DNA of 64,000 nucleotides from an uncultured Shewanella sp. (GCF_947501225.1 NZ_CANMUW010000003.1:124001-188000), one strand, 5' to 3'; positions 1 to 8,870 are shown, counted from the stretch's first letter. Program-made: numbers and translations. The notes: generated by a model from the sequence alone, not told the origin.

Positions 1-303
1 TCTATTCCTTGTTGTTCTAATAAGCCCGATAAGAATAGGAGGTGTATCTGGTCGTCATCACTAGTAGAAATGACAGTGTCGAAACTCGCTGTGATTGAGA
101 TCCCTTTAGTGGCGTTTTTTCATCTCTTTTTTGCCATATGTGTATGGCGAGTTTGTAGGGGGGAGATGAAAGCTTTGAACCGGAGTAGGAACTGGTTATT
201 GGTAAATAAAAAGAGAATTGGGTACGGAGGGATGGCTGTAGCCGGCTTTAGTTATAAGGCTCTGTATAGCTTCAGCAACAGAGCCTTATCAGTTCAGTCG
301 TAG
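1..303 (+). CDS. open frame entering from the left edge, unidentified
   Basis: Frame 1 is open from the first base of the window to a TAG at 301-303, so this may be the C-terminal end of a gene starting outside the window. An internal ATG lies at 70. The translation has one plausible hydrophobic stretch (around the VAFFHLFFAICVW segment) followed by a basic tail, and the last third runs through a perfect inverted repeat (254-289), which is odd for a coding region. I do not recognise a family. It could equally be a chance open frame in intergenic DNA beyond the end of an upstream gene. Confidence 0.2.
   Translation, partial: SIPCCSNKPDKNRRCIWSSSLVEMTVSKLAVIEIPLVAFFHLFFAICVWRVCRGEMKALNRSRNWLLVNKKRIGYGGMAVAGFSYKALYSFSNRALSVQS
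254..289. terminator. 12-bp perfect inverted repeat, terminator-like
   Basis: Arms at 254-265 and 278-289 are perfectly complementary (ataaggctctgt and its reverse complement), with a 12-base loop. It lies 20 bases beyond the stop of the minus-strand DUF971 gene and at the end of an open plus-strand frame, so it could end transcription from both sides. Neither flank has a strong T-run, so intrinsic termination is only probable. Confidence 0.35.
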
Positions 304-309
304 CCTTTA

Positions 310-711
310 CTACTTATAGTACTTCACCGCCATATCGATTAACGGCTCGCGGCTGGCCTTAGCCGCGCGCAACCTGGCGAGATAATTCTCCCACAAGCTG
401 ACCTGGTTAGTGGCTAGATCGTGCAGTACCTTCCATGAGAACAATCCGGTGTCATGACCATCGTCGAAGGTAATTTTTACAGCATAGTTACCTACAGGCG
501 TCAGTGACTTGATGTTGACATTTTTCTTGTGGGTGACCAATACCGGATTACCATGTCCATGAACTTCGGCTGAGGGGGAGTAGACACGCAGCATCTCACA
601 ACTGAGTTGGTAAGTTTCCCCTGTATCGAAGGTGATCTCGAGTTGACGAGACTTACGCTTAAGCTTGAGGGCGGTAACCATAGGTGATTCAGAGTTTGCA
701 GTAGCTGTCAT
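310..711 (-). CDS. DUF971 family protein (gamma-butyrobetaine hydroxylase-like N-terminal domain)
   Basis: A 133-residue protein that looks like the stand-alone DUF971 (GBBH-like N-terminal) family, a small beta-rich, probably metal-binding fold. Recognisable parts are the early L-x-I-T-F-D-x-G-E strand pair, a middle Y-S-P-S-A-E-V-x-G-H-G segment, and the V-G-N-Y-A-V-K-I-T-F-D-D-G-H-D-x-G-L-F-S-W core that typifies the family. It lacks the oxygenase domain of true gamma-butyrobetaine hydroxylases, so no such enzyme activity should be assumed. It lies directly downstream of hslU on the same strand, an arrangement common in gammaproteobacteria. A heptad-repeat hairpin (745-783) sits in the 104-bp gap between them and may separate their expression. 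ATG start at 711; the biological role is unknown. Confidence 0.85.
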   Translation of the reverse strand: MTATANSESPMVTALKLKRKSRQLEITFDTGETYQLSCEMLRVYSPSAEVHGHGNPVLVTHKKNVNIKSLTPVGNYAVKITFDDGHDTGLFSWKVLHDLATNQVSLWENYLARLRAAKASREPLIDMAVKYYK

Positions 712-744
712 AGTAAGTCTGCCAAAATTGATATGGGTGATGCA

Positions 745-783
745 GAGCTGCGAGCAGCGAGCTTGGCTCGTGACTCGCAGCTG
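745..783. repeat. degenerate 7-bp array folding into a hairpin
   Basis: Three direct heptads (GAGCTGC, GAGCAGC, GAGCTTG; 745-765) are followed by near inverted copies (766-783), so the unit both repeats with period 7 and forms an imperfect stem of about 17 bp. It lies between hslU and the DUF971 gene. It resembles other 7-bp arrays in this window and may act as a processing or attenuation hairpin; that role is inferred. Confidence 0.5.
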
Positions 784-815
784 TCTCTACGATTTCTTAA
801 TACTTGAAACCATTA

Positions 816-2141
816 TTATAGGATAAAGCGGCTTAGATCTTCGTCCTGAACCAGGTTATCCAGATGCTTGCCGACATATTCGGCATCGATCACGAAAGTG
901 CTGCCAGACTTGTCAGACGCATCATATGACAGCTCCTCCATCAGACGCTCCATCACTGTATGGAGGCGACGGGCACCGATATTTTCGGTACGCTCGTTTA
1001 CCTGCCATGCGGCTTGGGCGATGCTTTCGATGCCATCTTCGGTGAACTCAATTTTCACATCTTCGGTACCCATCATAGCGACGTGTTGCTCTGTCAGTGA
1101 AGCATGGGGCTCGGTTAAGATGCGCTTGAAGTCATCGGCAGTCAGCGCACTGAGTTCAACACGGATAGGCAGACGACCCTGTAATTCAGGGATGAGATCT
1201 GATGGCTTAGACATCTGGAAAGCCCCTGAGGCGATAAACAAGATGTGGTCAGTTTTGACCATGCCATGCTTGGTATTGACCGTACAGCCTTCGACTAAAG
1301 GCAGTAGATCACGCTGTACGCCCTCGCGGGATACATCGGGACCGGAAGACTCACCACGCTTACAGATCTTATCGATCTCATCTAAGAAGACGATACCGTG
1401 CTGTTCAACCAGTTCGATAGCCTGCTCTTTCAGATCATCCTGATTGACCAGTTTAGCGGCTTCCTCTTCAATCATAAGCTTGTAAGCTTCTTTGATTGGC
1501 ATCTTACGGCGCTTGCTGTCGCCGGGGCCCATGTTTTGGAACATGCTCTGAAGTTGATTGGTCATCTCCTCCATGCCCGGAGGTGACATGATCTCTATGC
1601 CGACCTGAGGTGCCGCGATATCGATCTCAATCTCTTTATCGTCGAGCTGACCTTCACGAAGTTTTTTGCGGAAGATCTGGCGAGTCGATGAATCATCGGG
1701 CTTTTCGTTGTCCCAGTCCTCTTTAGGCTTAGGCAGAAGAGCATCGAGAATGCGCTCTTCAGCGGCTTCTTCGGCTCTGAATTTACACTTCTTCATCTGC
1801 TCTTCACGGGTCATCTTAATCGCAGAGTCGGTTAGATCGCGAATGATCTGTTCAACCTCTTTGCCCACATAGCCCACTTCGGTGAACTTAGTGGCTTCGA
1901 CCTTGATAAACGGTGCCTTTGCCAGCTTAGCCAGGCGGCGGGCTATCTCCGTCTTACCTACACCTGTGGGGCCTATCATTAAGATATTCTTTGGGGTCAC
2001 TTCCTGACGAAACTCGGCATCGAGCTGCATACGACGCCAGCGGTTACGCAGGGCGATAGCGACAGAACGTTTAGCATCATGTTGGCCGATAATGTGAGTG
2101 TCCAGCTCATGAACGATCTCACGTGGGGTCATTTCAGACAT
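816..2141 (-). CDS. hslU: ATP-dependent protease ATPase subunit HslU
   Basis: AAA+ unfoldase of the HslVU (ClpYQ) cytoplasmic protease: a hexamer that unfolds heat-damaged or regulatory proteins and threads them into HslV. The 441 residues match the usual length. Walker A (GPTGVGKT) is at residues 57-64, a Walker B segment (VFLDEID) near residue 250, and the sensor/arginine-finger region includes [12 protein letters not shown]. The charged I-domain lies between. The C-terminus ends in SRFIL, the tail that docks into HslV and activates it. The gene follows hslV by 73 bp and shares its sigma-32-type promoter. ATG start at 2141 gives the standard [11 protein letters not shown]-terminus. Confidence 0.98.
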   Translation of the reverse strand: MSEMTPREIVHELDTHIIGQHDAKRSVAIALRNRWRRMQLDAEFRQEVTPKNILMIGPTGVGKTEIARRLAKLAKAPFIKVEATKFTEVGYVGKEVEQIIRDLTDSAIKMTREEQMKKCKFRAEEAAEERILDALLPKPKEDWDNEKPDDSSTRQIFRKKLREGQLDDKEIEIDIAAPQVGIEIMSPPGMEEMTNQLQSMFQNMGPGDSKRRKMPIKEAYKLMIEEEAAKLVNQDDLKEQAIELVEQHGIVFLDEIDKICKRGESSGPDVSREGVQRDLLPLVEGCTVNTKHGMVKTDHILFIASGAFQMSKPSDLIPELQGRLPIRVELSALTADDFKRILTEPHASLTEQHVAMMGTEDVKIEFTEDGIESIAQAAWQVNERTENIGARRLHTVMERLMEELSYDASDKSGSTFVIDAEYVGKHLDNLVQDEDLSRFIL

Positions 2142-2214
2142 ATTCTTTCCTCATGCATTAGCATCAGTATTGAAGGGGCGCCGCTGCCTGGAGTTCAAGT
2201 CAGGCGGCACTCGA

Positions 2215-2739
2215 TCAGTAATTTAATTCTTCGATAGTTTTGAACTGGTTGGTGAACACGCAGATATCACCGGCAATAGTTAGTGACTTTTCAGCAATCT
2301 CTAACGCGCTCAGTTCAGTATTTTCGAGCAGGGCCGTGGCCGCCGCTTGGGCAAAGTTGCCCCCGGATCCGATGGCGATAAGTTCATTTTCCGGCTGTAC
2401 GACATCTCCGTTACCGGTAATGATTAACGAACAGGTGTCGTCGGCAACGGCAAGTAGTGCTTCAAGCTTGCGCAGCACCTTGTCGCTACGCCAGTCTTTA
2501 GCCATCTCTACGGCGGCCTTCATCAGGTGTCCCTGATGCATCTCTAATTTTGCTTCGAATCGTTCGAATAGGGTAAAAGCATCGGCTGTGCCGCCTGCAA
2601 AACCAGCCAGAACCTTATTGTGATATAGGCGGCGAACTTTCCTGGCATTACCTTTCATCACTGTGTTACCCAGTGATACTTGGCCATCTCCAGCGATAAC
2701 GACTTGGTTATTACGGCGAACTGATACGATTGTGGTCAC
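2215..2739 (-). CDS. hslV: ATP-dependent protease proteolytic subunit HslV
   Basis: Threonine protease of the HslVU complex, a bacterial relative of proteasome beta subunits forming a double hexameric ring. I place the start at a GTG codon (2739-2737), preceded by an AGAGGA ribosome-binding site. This gives M-T-T-I-V-S-V, and removal of the Met exposes the catalytic Thr1. An upstream in-frame TTG would add six residues and bury the nucleophile, so it is unlikely. The resulting 174 residues match the family. The conserved [13 protein letters not shown] segment and the basic residues after it, and the [14 protein letters not shown] segment near the C-terminal half, are intact. It is first in an operon with hslU, behind a heat-shock promoter. 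Confidence 0.98.
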   Translation of the reverse strand: MTTIVSVRRNNQVVIAGDGQVSLGNTVMKGNARKVRRLYHNKVLAGFAGGTADAFTLFERFEAKLEMHQGHLMKAAVEMAKDWRSDKVLRKLEALLAVADDTCSLIITGNGDVVQPENELIAIGSGGNFAQAAATALLENTELSALEIAEKSLTIAGDICVFTNQFKTIEELNY

Positions 2740-2793
2740 GATGTTTCCTCTTCTCAAACTGCCGAGTCGATGCTCGTCAGTGGGTGATAGAAG

Positions 2794-2824
2794 ATATATG
2801 GGGAGTCGTTAGTTAAATATCAAG
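2794..2824 (-). promoter_or_regulatory. sigma-32 (RpoH) heat-shock promoter of hslVU
   Basis: Read on the minus strand, a -35 element CTTGATA (2824-2818) is followed after 14 bases by CCCCATATAT (2803-2794). This closely matches the RpoH consensus (CTTGAAA, about 14 bases, CCCCATNT). It stands about 55-80 bp upstream of the hslV GTG start, so the leader would be roughly 50 bases. hslVU is a classical RpoH target in Escherichia coli. Confidence 0.85.
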
Positions 2825-2901
2825 GAGCAAGAGTGTAAAAGAGGGAAAACAACGTGTTTTTTTGTAGGCGGCTTATATGAGTAGAAAGTTACCTCAGGGA
2901 A

Positions 2902-2943
2902 GCGTAGCGTCAGTCAGGGCTTATACCCCTTCGTCGGCTACGC
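2902..2943. other. two-step hairpin between ftsN and hslV
   Basis: Outer arms gcgtagc (2902-2908) and gctacgc (2937-2943) enclose an inner aggg/ccct pair (2916-2919 with 2927-2930). It falls just after the end of the minus-strand ftsN-like gene and before the hslV promoter. This fits a weak terminator or an interspersed palindromic repeat, with no strong T-run on either side. Confidence 0.3.
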
Positions 2944-3002
2944 ATTACAGCTACAGTGTTCTATATGACCCCAGAGAGTCAAAGTTACAGGGCCGCTTGG
3001 GC

Positions 3003-3569
3003 TTACCCCTCCCAATAGAGGATGATACAGCCATTGATACCGGCACCCTGTAAGATGTGACGGTGTTTTTCAGCCAGACGCTTACGATCGTAGGGGCCTA
3101 AGCTGACTTTATACCAGTCGCCCGTTGTGCCTTTTACCTTACGCACATTGGCGGATAACCCCTGAAAGGCGATAACGGCCTTCATCTCTTCCGCCTGGGA
3201 TTGAGTTCTGAAAGAGCCGCACTGCATCTGATAAGGTCGGGTCGGTGCGGTTTTTTCAGGTATATCGACTTCGACTTTCTTATTTTCCAGCTCCTGCTGA
3301 TAGGTCCACTCCTCTTTAGGCTTAGGAGGAAGAGCGTTAGGATCCTTTTTTACTACAGGCTTCTTTGGCTGCTCAACCACGACGGGGCTGACAGTTTCAG
3401 CGCTGTCATTGATGCTCCACAGGAAGTAACCAAACCCACCGAGCAGGCCGACAGTAATCAGCAGCAAGAGAACCGGAAAACGTCTGGGTGCAGGCGCTTT
3501 CTTGTTTCTTCGTGCTGTTTTACCTTTAGCTCTGGCCGGCTTTCTATTGGCGTAGTCGCGATTTGTCAT
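3003..3569 (-). CDS. ftsN: FtsN-like SPOR-domain cell-division protein
   Basis: A bitopic inner-membrane protein of 188 residues. It has a short very basic cytoplasmic head (R/K-rich residues 1-30), one membrane span (about 31-52), a periplasmic proline- and charge-rich linker, and a C-terminal SPOR domain (about 110-186). In that domain the Y-Q-M-Q-C-G-S-F start and V-S-L-G-P-Y strand are recognisable; SPOR domains bind denuded glycan at the septum. It is shorter than E. coli FtsN (about 319 residues), mainly in the linker. Position supports the assignment: E. coli has ftsN immediately upstream of hslVU, as here. FtsN triggers septal peptidoglycan synthesis; that function is inferred from domain and synteny. 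Confidence 0.8.
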   Translation of the reverse strand: MTNRDYANRKPARAKGKTARRNKKAPAPRRFPVLLLLITVGLLGGFGYFLWSINDSAETVSPVVVEQPKKPVVKKDPNALPPKPKEEWTYQQELENKKVEVDIPEKTAPTRPYQMQCGSFRTQSQAEEMKAVIAFQGLSANVRKVKGTTGDWYKVSLGPYDRKRLAEKHRHILQGAGINGCIILYWEG

Positions 3570-3612
3570 TGAGTTGTAATACCGTTTTCTCTGATCTGTT
3601 TTTTAGCTTCAA

Positions 3613-3642
3613 TGCCGGGATTCTGGTATGGCGTTCCCGGCA
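3613..3642. terminator. 8-bp hairpin after argS
   Basis: Arms tgccggga (3613-3620) and tcccggca (3635-3642) are perfectly complementary around a 14-base loop, in the 96-bp gap between argS and the ftsN-like gene. Long loop and no clear T-run make this a possible rather than certain terminator. Confidence 0.3.
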
Positions 3643-3665
3643 CAGATTAGGCGATAAAAGTTAGA

Positions 3666-5411
3666 TTACATGCGCTCCAGCGTTTCGATACCAAGCAGAT
3701 CTAAGCCCTGCTTGAGTGTCTTCGCCGTAAGCTGAGACAGGAGTAAGCGGCTCTTCTTTTGCTCTTCTGATTCGGCCGCTAGTACAGGACAAGCCTCATA
3801 GAAGCTGGAGAATGCGCCAGCTAATTCAAACAGGTAGCCACATAGTGCGTGGGGCTGACCTTTAGCGATCATGCGAGAGAGGACTTCACCGAACTGAGCC
3901 AGCTTGTTGCCCAGCTCCTTCTCTTTATCGTGATCCAGCTGCATCGTTGCATCGCTGAGGTCGATGTCTGTGGCACGCTTGAAGATGCCAGCGACACGTG
4001 TGTAAGCATACAACAGGTATGGTGCCGTGTTGCCCTCGAAGCTCAGCATCTGCTCGAAGCTGAAGATGTAATCGCTGGCGCGGTTCTTAGACAGGTCGGC
4101 GTATTTAACCGAGCTGATACCCACCACTTTGGCGATCCTTTCCAGCTCCTCCTGATCCATATCCGGGTTCTTGCTACGTACCAGCTCGAGTGCACGGGTT
4201 TCGGCTTCGGTCAGCAGGTCGACTAACTTAACCACGCCACCGGAACGGGTTTTAAACGGACGGCCATCATCGCCGTTCATGGTGCCGAAGCCCATATGTT
4301 CCAGGCTCATATCCGGATTAATAAACTCGGCGGTTCGTGCAAGCTTAAATACCTGTTGGAAGTGAAGTGCCTGACGAAGATCGACAAAATAGAGTGCACG
4401 ATCGGCTTTCAGCACATTTGAGCGATAACGCATCGCAGCAAGATCACTGGTGGCGTATAGGTAGCCACCGTCTGCTTTTTGGATGATGACGGGCAGAGGC
4501 TCACCATCTTTGGTTTTGAACTCATCCTGGAATACGACCTTGGCACCGTCACTCTCAGATAACAGGCCTTTGGCATCGAGGTCGTTAACGACTTGCTCAA
4601 GATCGTCGTTATAGGTACTTTCACCACGAACATCTTTACGTGTCAGGCTAACCCCTAAGCGCTCATAGACTTCATGGCAGTGGCTGAGTGAAATATCGTT
4701 GAATTCACGCCAGAGCTTGTTGCAGTACTCATCACCCGATTGTAGTGATACAACCAGCTTACGGGCGCGGGTAGCGAACTCTTCAGACTCATCGAAGCGA
4801 ACTTTCGCCGCACGGTAGAAGGTTTCAAGATCAGATAGCTCCATCTGTGCCTGCTCACCATTTTGAGCGCGAAGCTCCTCCATGTAGGCCAGCAACATAC
4901 CAAATTGAGTACCCCAGTCGCCCACGTGATTTTGGCGAATAACCTTGTGCCCCTGAAATTCGAGCGCACGTACCACACTGTCACCGATAATCGTTGAGCG
5001 CAGGTGGCCCACGTGCATCTCTTTGGCTAGGTTTGGTGAAGAGTAGTCGACAACTACGGTTTGTGGTTCTGGTAGCTGAACACCTAAACGGTCATCGTTC
5101 AATGCAGTCATTAACTGGGTCGTAAGGGCGTTTTCATCGATGAAAAAGTTAATAAAGCCGGGGCCGGCGATCTCAACTTTTGCCACCTGACTGTCTTGTG
5201 GCAGGGCATCGATGAGCTGCTGTGCGATCTCTCTCGGATTCTTACGGGCAACTTTAGTAAGCATCATCGCCAGGTTAGTTGCGAAATCACCGTGAGTCTT
5301 ATCTTTAGTTCGGTCCACCTGAACGCGAGCTTCAAAATCAGTTGGGATAACACCCTGTTGTTTAAGGGCGTCTAGGGCTTGTATGAGTAAAGATTGAATA
5401 TGTGATTTCAT
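3666..5411 (-). CDS. argS: arginyl-tRNA synthetase
   Basis: Class I aminoacyl-tRNA synthetase that charges tRNA-Arg in the cytoplasm. From the ATG at 5411 the protein is 581 residues, the usual length. A longer in-frame start at 5462 would add 17 unconserved residues and is rejected. The N-terminal additivity domain, which contacts the tRNA D-loop, covers about residues 1-115. The class I signature appears as [15 protein letters not shown] near residue 125, and the arginine-enzyme segment [18 protein letters not shown] follows in the catalytic core. The C-terminal anticodon-binding domain ends in LGIETLERM, typical of ArgRS. It lies between priA and the ftsN-like gene on the same strand. Confidence 0.98.
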   Translation of the reverse strand: MKSHIQSLLIQALDALKQQGVIPTDFEARVQVDRTKDKTHGDFATNLAMMLTKVARKNPREIAQQLIDALPQDSQVAKVEIAGPGFINFFIDENALTTQLMTALNDDRLGVQLPEPQTVVVDYSSPNLAKEMHVGHLRSTIIGDSVVRALEFQGHKVIRQNHVGDWGTQFGMLLAYMEELRAQNGEQAQMELSDLETFYRAAKVRFDESEEFATRARKLVVSLQSGDEYCNKLWREFNDISLSHCHEVYERLGVSLTRKDVRGESTYNDDLEQVVNDLDAKGLLSESDGAKVVFQDEFKTKDGEPLPVIIQKADGGYLYATSDLAAMRYRSNVLKADRALYFVDLRQALHFQQVFKLARTAEFINPDMSLEHMGFGTMNGDDGRPFKTRSGGVVKLVDLLTEAETRALELVRSKNPDMDQEELERIAKVVGISSVKYADLSKNRASDYIFSFEQMLSFEGNTAPYLLYAYTRVAGIFKRATDIDLSDATMQLDHDKEKELGNKLAQFGEVLSRMIAKGQPHALCGYLFELAGAFSSFYEACPVLAAESEEQKKSRLLLSQLTAKTLKQGLDLLGIETLERM

Positions 5412-5502
5412 TGGCGTTAATTGGCACTTACTAATGATAAAAAGATTTAGGGATAACCGCACATTTTAGCCGCTAGTGGTGGTCAATTGCCATCCTCGAA
5501 AT

Positions 5503-5532
5503 CACTTTTATGGCTTTTTTTTCCTAAAAGTG
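5503..5532. terminator. hairpin between priA and argS
   Basis: Perfect arms cactttta (5503-5510) and taaaagtg (5525-5532) flank a T-rich loop on the plus strand. It is 48 bases past the minus-strand priA stop and before argS. It may terminate priA transcription or simply be leader structure of argS. Confidence 0.35.
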
Positions 5533-5579
5533 ACAGATTCCCCCTCAACAGTTAAATAAAAAGCCTGGTTCGGAGTCGG

Positions 5580-7775
5580 TCAGAGCAGATCTTGCGGATC
5601 TCTGTCCAGACTCCAGCGGCAACGTTTGGCCAGTGGCAGAGCCTCTATCTGTGGCAAGGCGTGCTCGAAAGCGTGTTGTAGCTGATTGCGCGACTTGGTC
5701 TGGAAAATGAGGTGCCTGCGGTATTTTCCCGCTTTCTTATCCATAGGTGCAGGCATTGGACCAATCACTTCGCTCTCTTCGCCTTGTGGTAACAGCTCGG
5801 CTATCTGAGATAAAAAGTTATCGGCATCTATGGCTTGATGTGCTTCGGCGCGGATAAGCAGCATATGCCAGACCGGTGGCAGCAAGGCTTGTCTGCGCTC
5901 ATCGAGCTGACCACGGGCAAACTCACCATAGCCTTTATGCATCAACTCACGTAAAACGGGGTTATCGGCTTGGTGAGTCTGCATCAGCACGGTCCCCGGT
6001 TTTCTGGCTCTTCCTGCCCGTCCCGATACCTGAGTATAGAGTTGGCCGAAGCGCTCCGGCGCCCTGAAATCGGCACTGAAAAGAGCTCCGTCGACATCTA
6101 ATAGTCCTACCAGAGTAACATCGGGGAAATGGTGTCCCTTAGCCAGCATCTGTGTGCCGACGAGTATCTTATATTCGCCCTTATGGATGGCATTGAGATG
6201 TGTTTCCAGGGAGCCTTTTCTGCTGGTAGTATCGCGATCGATTCGAACCACAGGATATTTCGGGAACTCCTTTTCCAACACGCTTGCCAGCTGCTCTGTG
6301 CCCACTCCCTGCCCCATCAACATGGTGCTGCCACAGTTATGACACTGTCTTGGAATGGCATATTGGTTTCCGCAGTGATGACAACGGATCTCTCCCAGTG
6401 ATTGATGCACGGTGAAGAAGGCGTCACAACGGTCGCACTCATGCAGGTGGCCACACTCGTGGCACAGCAGCGCCGGAGCGAAGCCCCGTCGGTTAAGAAA
6501 TAACAGCACCTGGTTACCTGCATCGAGGTGGATACGCATCTCGTTGAGCAGCGCATGGGAAAGGCCGCTGTTGAGGGGCTGATTGCTGATATCAATTATC
6601 CCCTGACGTACTTTCTCAGCATTACCCGCTCTCTGGCCCAGTTGCAGATGTTTGTAACGGCCGCTGAGTGCATTTTGCAGGCTTTCGAGGGAGGGGGTTG
6701 CCGTTCCCAGCAGTACCGGAATATCTTCGAGGTGCCCACGCATCACCGCCAGATCCCGGGCATGATAGCCGACCCCCTCCTGCTGTTTAAAGCTGGAGTC
6801 ATGCTCCTCGTCAAGGATGATGACTCCGGGGAAGGCCATCGGGGTAAACAGCGCCGAGCGTGTACCTATGATGATCGCCGCCTCTCCGGATTTCGCCTGC
6901 TGCCAGGCCGTCAGCCTCTGGTTGTCGGTTAAGCCTGAATGAATAACGGCAACCTGTACCTTGAAGCGGCTCTTGAAGCGGCTGATCGTTTGTGGTGTTA
7001 AACCTATCTCCGGAACCAAGATCAGCGCCTGCTTGCCGCGCTCGAGCACCGACTCAAGCAGGGCCAGGTAGACCTCGGTTTTCCCCGAGCCTGTTATACC
7101 TTCGAGTAGGGTACAGTGGTAGCTCGTTTGTTGGTTGAGTGTAGCGACGGCAATGGCCTGCTCAGGATTGAGTGTCAAAGGGGCTTCGCCTAGCTCGAGT
7201 CGCTTCCGCCAGGAGAGATCGATAGTGTTGATTCTCTCATCCCGGCCTATCCACTGTTTCTCTTCTAGCGCTTTCAGTGCCGACTTACTCAGGGCTAAGC
7301 TGTTAATCTCATCTTGAGTCAGCTCACCCTTAAGCAGTAGCTCCATCACTTTCTTCTGTGCGGGCGCTCGCTTCAAGGTGTCGAGTGACGCAGATTTACC
7401 GGACTGGGTCAGGTGCCAGAATGTAGTGGTTTCAGATGAAAGCTCTGCCCCCTTACGCAGGGCTACCGGAATAGCCTGGGACAACATCTGCCCTAAGCTG
7501 CAGAAGTAATACCTTGCGGCCCAAGCGGTTAGTTTATAAAGTGAATCAGGTAACAGAGGTTCGTCATCTAACAGAGATATAATAGATTTTATCTGCTGAG
7601 GTGCTAAGTTACAGGTATCGGAAATTCCCGTGACTAAACCGATTAATTGTTGGCGGCCGAAGGGGACTTTTACTCTCATCCCTTTTTGGGGAGGGAATGA
7701 AATTGAATCCGGTACTTTATAACTGAAGGCTTGCCGCATAGGCACAGGCAAGGCAACCTCGACAAACAAGGGCAT
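5580..7775 (-). CDS. priA: primosomal protein N' (replication restart helicase PriA)
   Basis: Superfamily 2 3'-5' DNA helicase that recognises abandoned replication forks and reloads DnaB. The start is placed at the ATG at 7775, giving 731 residues and the family N-terminus M-P-L-F-V-E-V-A-L-P-V-P. A TTG eleven codons earlier is also open but has no family support. Visible parts: the 3'-end-binding N-terminal domain, Walker A GSGKT in GITGSGKTEVY near residue 230, the DEEH box in ILDEEHDSSFKQQEG, and a zinc-binding insertion with paired CxxC motifs (CHECGHLHECDRC and CHHCG...CHNCG). The helicase C-lobe has GTQMLAKGHHFPDV and SGRAGR. It is divergent from the rpmE side, as in E. coli. Confidence 0.97.
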   Translation of the reverse strand: MPLFVEVALPVPMRQAFSYKVPDSISFPPQKGMRVKVPFGRQQLIGLVTGISDTCNLAPQQIKSIISLLDDEPLLPDSLYKLTAWAARYYFCSLGQMLSQAIPVALRKGAELSSETTTFWHLTQSGKSASLDTLKRAPAQKKVMELLLKGELTQDEINSLALSKSALKALEEKQWIGRDERINTIDLSWRKRLELGEAPLTLNPEQAIAVATLNQQTSYHCTLLEGITGSGKTEVYLALLESVLERGKQALILVPEIGLTPQTISRFKSRFKVQVAVIHSGLTDNQRLTAWQQAKSGEAAIIIGTRSALFTPMAFPGVIILDEEHDSSFKQQEGVGYHARDLAVMRGHLEDIPVLLGTATPSLESLQNALSGRYKHLQLGQRAGNAEKVRQGIIDISNQPLNSGLSHALLNEMRIHLDAGNQVLLFLNRRGFAPALLCHECGHLHECDRCDAFFTVHQSLGEIRCHHCGNQYAIPRQCHNCGSTMLMGQGVGTEQLASVLEKEFPKYPVVRIDRDTTSRKGSLETHLNAIHKGEYKILVGTQMLAKGHHFPDVTLVGLLDVDGALFSADFRAPERFGQLYTQVSGRAGRARKPGTVLMQTHQADNPVLRELMHKGYGEFARGQLDERRQALLPPVWHMLLIRAEAHQAIDADNFLSQIAELLPQGEESEVIGPMPAPMDKKAGKYRRHLIFQTKSRNQLQHAFEHALPQIEALPLAKRCRWSLDRDPQDLL

Positions 7776-7862
7776 AGGGAGACAAGATTTATCAATGGAT
7801 AGTTGCAAGTGTACCCAGCCTGCCGGTCAAGGGCTAGCCTTATCTAAAAACGGAGAGATCTA

Positions 7863-8648
7863 ATGACACGAATAATTCAAATAAGCTTGTTTTCATTTCT
7901 CTTGCTCTGTGCTCAGTTGTTGGGGAGTAGCCATGCTTACGCCCAAATTACCCATGTCAGTATTAATCAGCAGATGTTTGGCTTAGGTGATTACCCTAAG
8001 TTAAGGGTCAATATCGTCTCCGGATATGAAAATTTCGATAAGATGCAGTTTATTGTCCGCCAGAGTAGTGGCGATGAGCGTTTGATGGTTAAGCCTATCA
8101 ATAACTTTATGTTGCTTCTGACCGGCGTCGACGATGTGCTCGATCCTTCGGCGAGATTAATCGTGAAAGAGTATCGGATCAATCAGTGGCAGCTGGTCAA
8201 AACTATCGCGCTGTTCAGTGATGAGCAGATTGCAAAGGGGTTTAGGGTTAAACCAGAGGCGAAGCGGCAACAGATTCAGCCCAAAACCGAGCTTAAAACA
8301 GAGCTGGCCGTTAGCGCTATTAAGAAACCGGCAAAGCCGGCTTCTGCCGCGTTACTGGCTGCAAAGACAGGTCAAGGGGCAACATCTGTCTCTCTTACCG
8401 AGGACGACTGCGTGCTCGACTACGACGGTAAGCAGACCCTGTGGCGAATAGGTAGCCAATATAGCAAGGAGTGGGAAGTTGGAACCTATGGCGCCATTCT
8501 TGCGATTTTCGAGGCTAATCCAAAGGCGTTTAATAAAGGTGAGATCGGTGGCCTGAGAGCCGATAGCGTATTGCTGTGCCCATCTCTGTCGTTGAGAGAA
8601 AAATACCGGGACAGCGTGGCGGCAAAAAGGATCTATGAGCAGTTATAG
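7863..8648 (+). CDS. secreted FimV-core-like protein
   Basis: A 261-residue exported protein. A signal peptide (residues 1-27, ending S-H-A-Y-A) precedes a beta-rich region (about 28-125) that resembles the N-terminal part of FimV/TspA proteins. A basic, A/K/P-rich linker follows (about 125-175). The C-terminal segment, LWRIGSQYS to LRADSVLLCPS (about 195-245), has the pattern of the FimV core domain, a LysM-like module. Full FimV proteins carry a membrane span and a long acidic TPR-bearing cytoplasmic part; none of that is present, so this is a short, wholly periplasmic relative. A good ribosome-binding site (GGAGAG) precedes the ATG. It is divergent from priA with 87 bp between starts. Function unknown; peptidoglycan binding is inferred. 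Confidence 0.6.
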   Translation: MTRIIQISLFSFLLLCAQLLGSSHAYAQITHVSINQQMFGLGDYPKLRVNIVSGYENFDKMQFIVRQSSGDERLMVKPINNFMLLLTGVDDVLDPSARLIVKEYRINQWQLVKTIALFSDEQIAKGFRVKPEAKRQQIQPKTELKTELAVSAIKKPAKPASAALLAAKTGQGATSVSLTEDDCVLDYDGKQTLWRIGSQYSKEWEVGTYGAILAIFEANPKAFNKGEIGGLRADSVLLCPSLSLREKYRDSVAAKRIYEQL

Positions 8649-8755
8649 GCCGCATACACTCTTTTAGGCAGATAGTTTTACAGGGGGAAGCGGTTATCGA
8701 GATTAAGTTTTATTCTAAGGTTCTTTCAGGCTGAGGATTTGAGTTGTTTTTTCTC

Positions 8756-8784
8756 TTGTATCTGGCTCTCGCATCCTGTATTAT
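8756..8784 (+). promoter_or_regulatory. sigma-70 promoter of rpmE
   Basis: TTGTAT (8756-8761), a 17-base spacer and TATTAT (8779-8784) fit a housekeeping promoter. Transcription would begin near 8791 and give a leader of about 80 bases before rpmE. Confidence 0.5.
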
Positions 8785-8810
8785 CTCGCGCCTAAATATT
8801 TTATTAACTT

Positions 8811-8870
8811 CATGTGGTGTCCGACTTCGGGTTGGAAGAGCGACATGGCCTTCAATTAGAGGTAATCCCA
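8811..8870 (+). promoter_or_regulatory. candidate L31 autoregulatory leader
   Basis: Between the promoter and the rpmE ATG, an outer helix catgt/acatg (8811-8815 with 8844-8848) encloses a hairpin tccgac/gttgga (8821-8826 with 8832-8837, one G-T pair) with a UUCGG-type loop. The ribosome-binding site GAGGTAA (8860-8866) follows closely. Ribosomal protein leaders upstream of L31 are known in gammaproteobacteria; that this structure binds L31 is inferred. Confidence 0.45.

Noticed and set aside
868..1443. 191-codon open frame on the plus strand
   Set aside because: It lies wholly antisense to hslU, whose protein motifs are complete; the frame is a by-product of its codon use.
2740..2757. TTG start adding six residues to HslV
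   Set aside because: It would bury the catalytic Thr1 that must be exposed after Met removal; the GTG at 2739 has a proper ribosome-binding site.
8814..8870. N-terminal extension of L31
   Set aside because: These bases are the structured leader and ribosome-binding site; the family protein starts at 8871.
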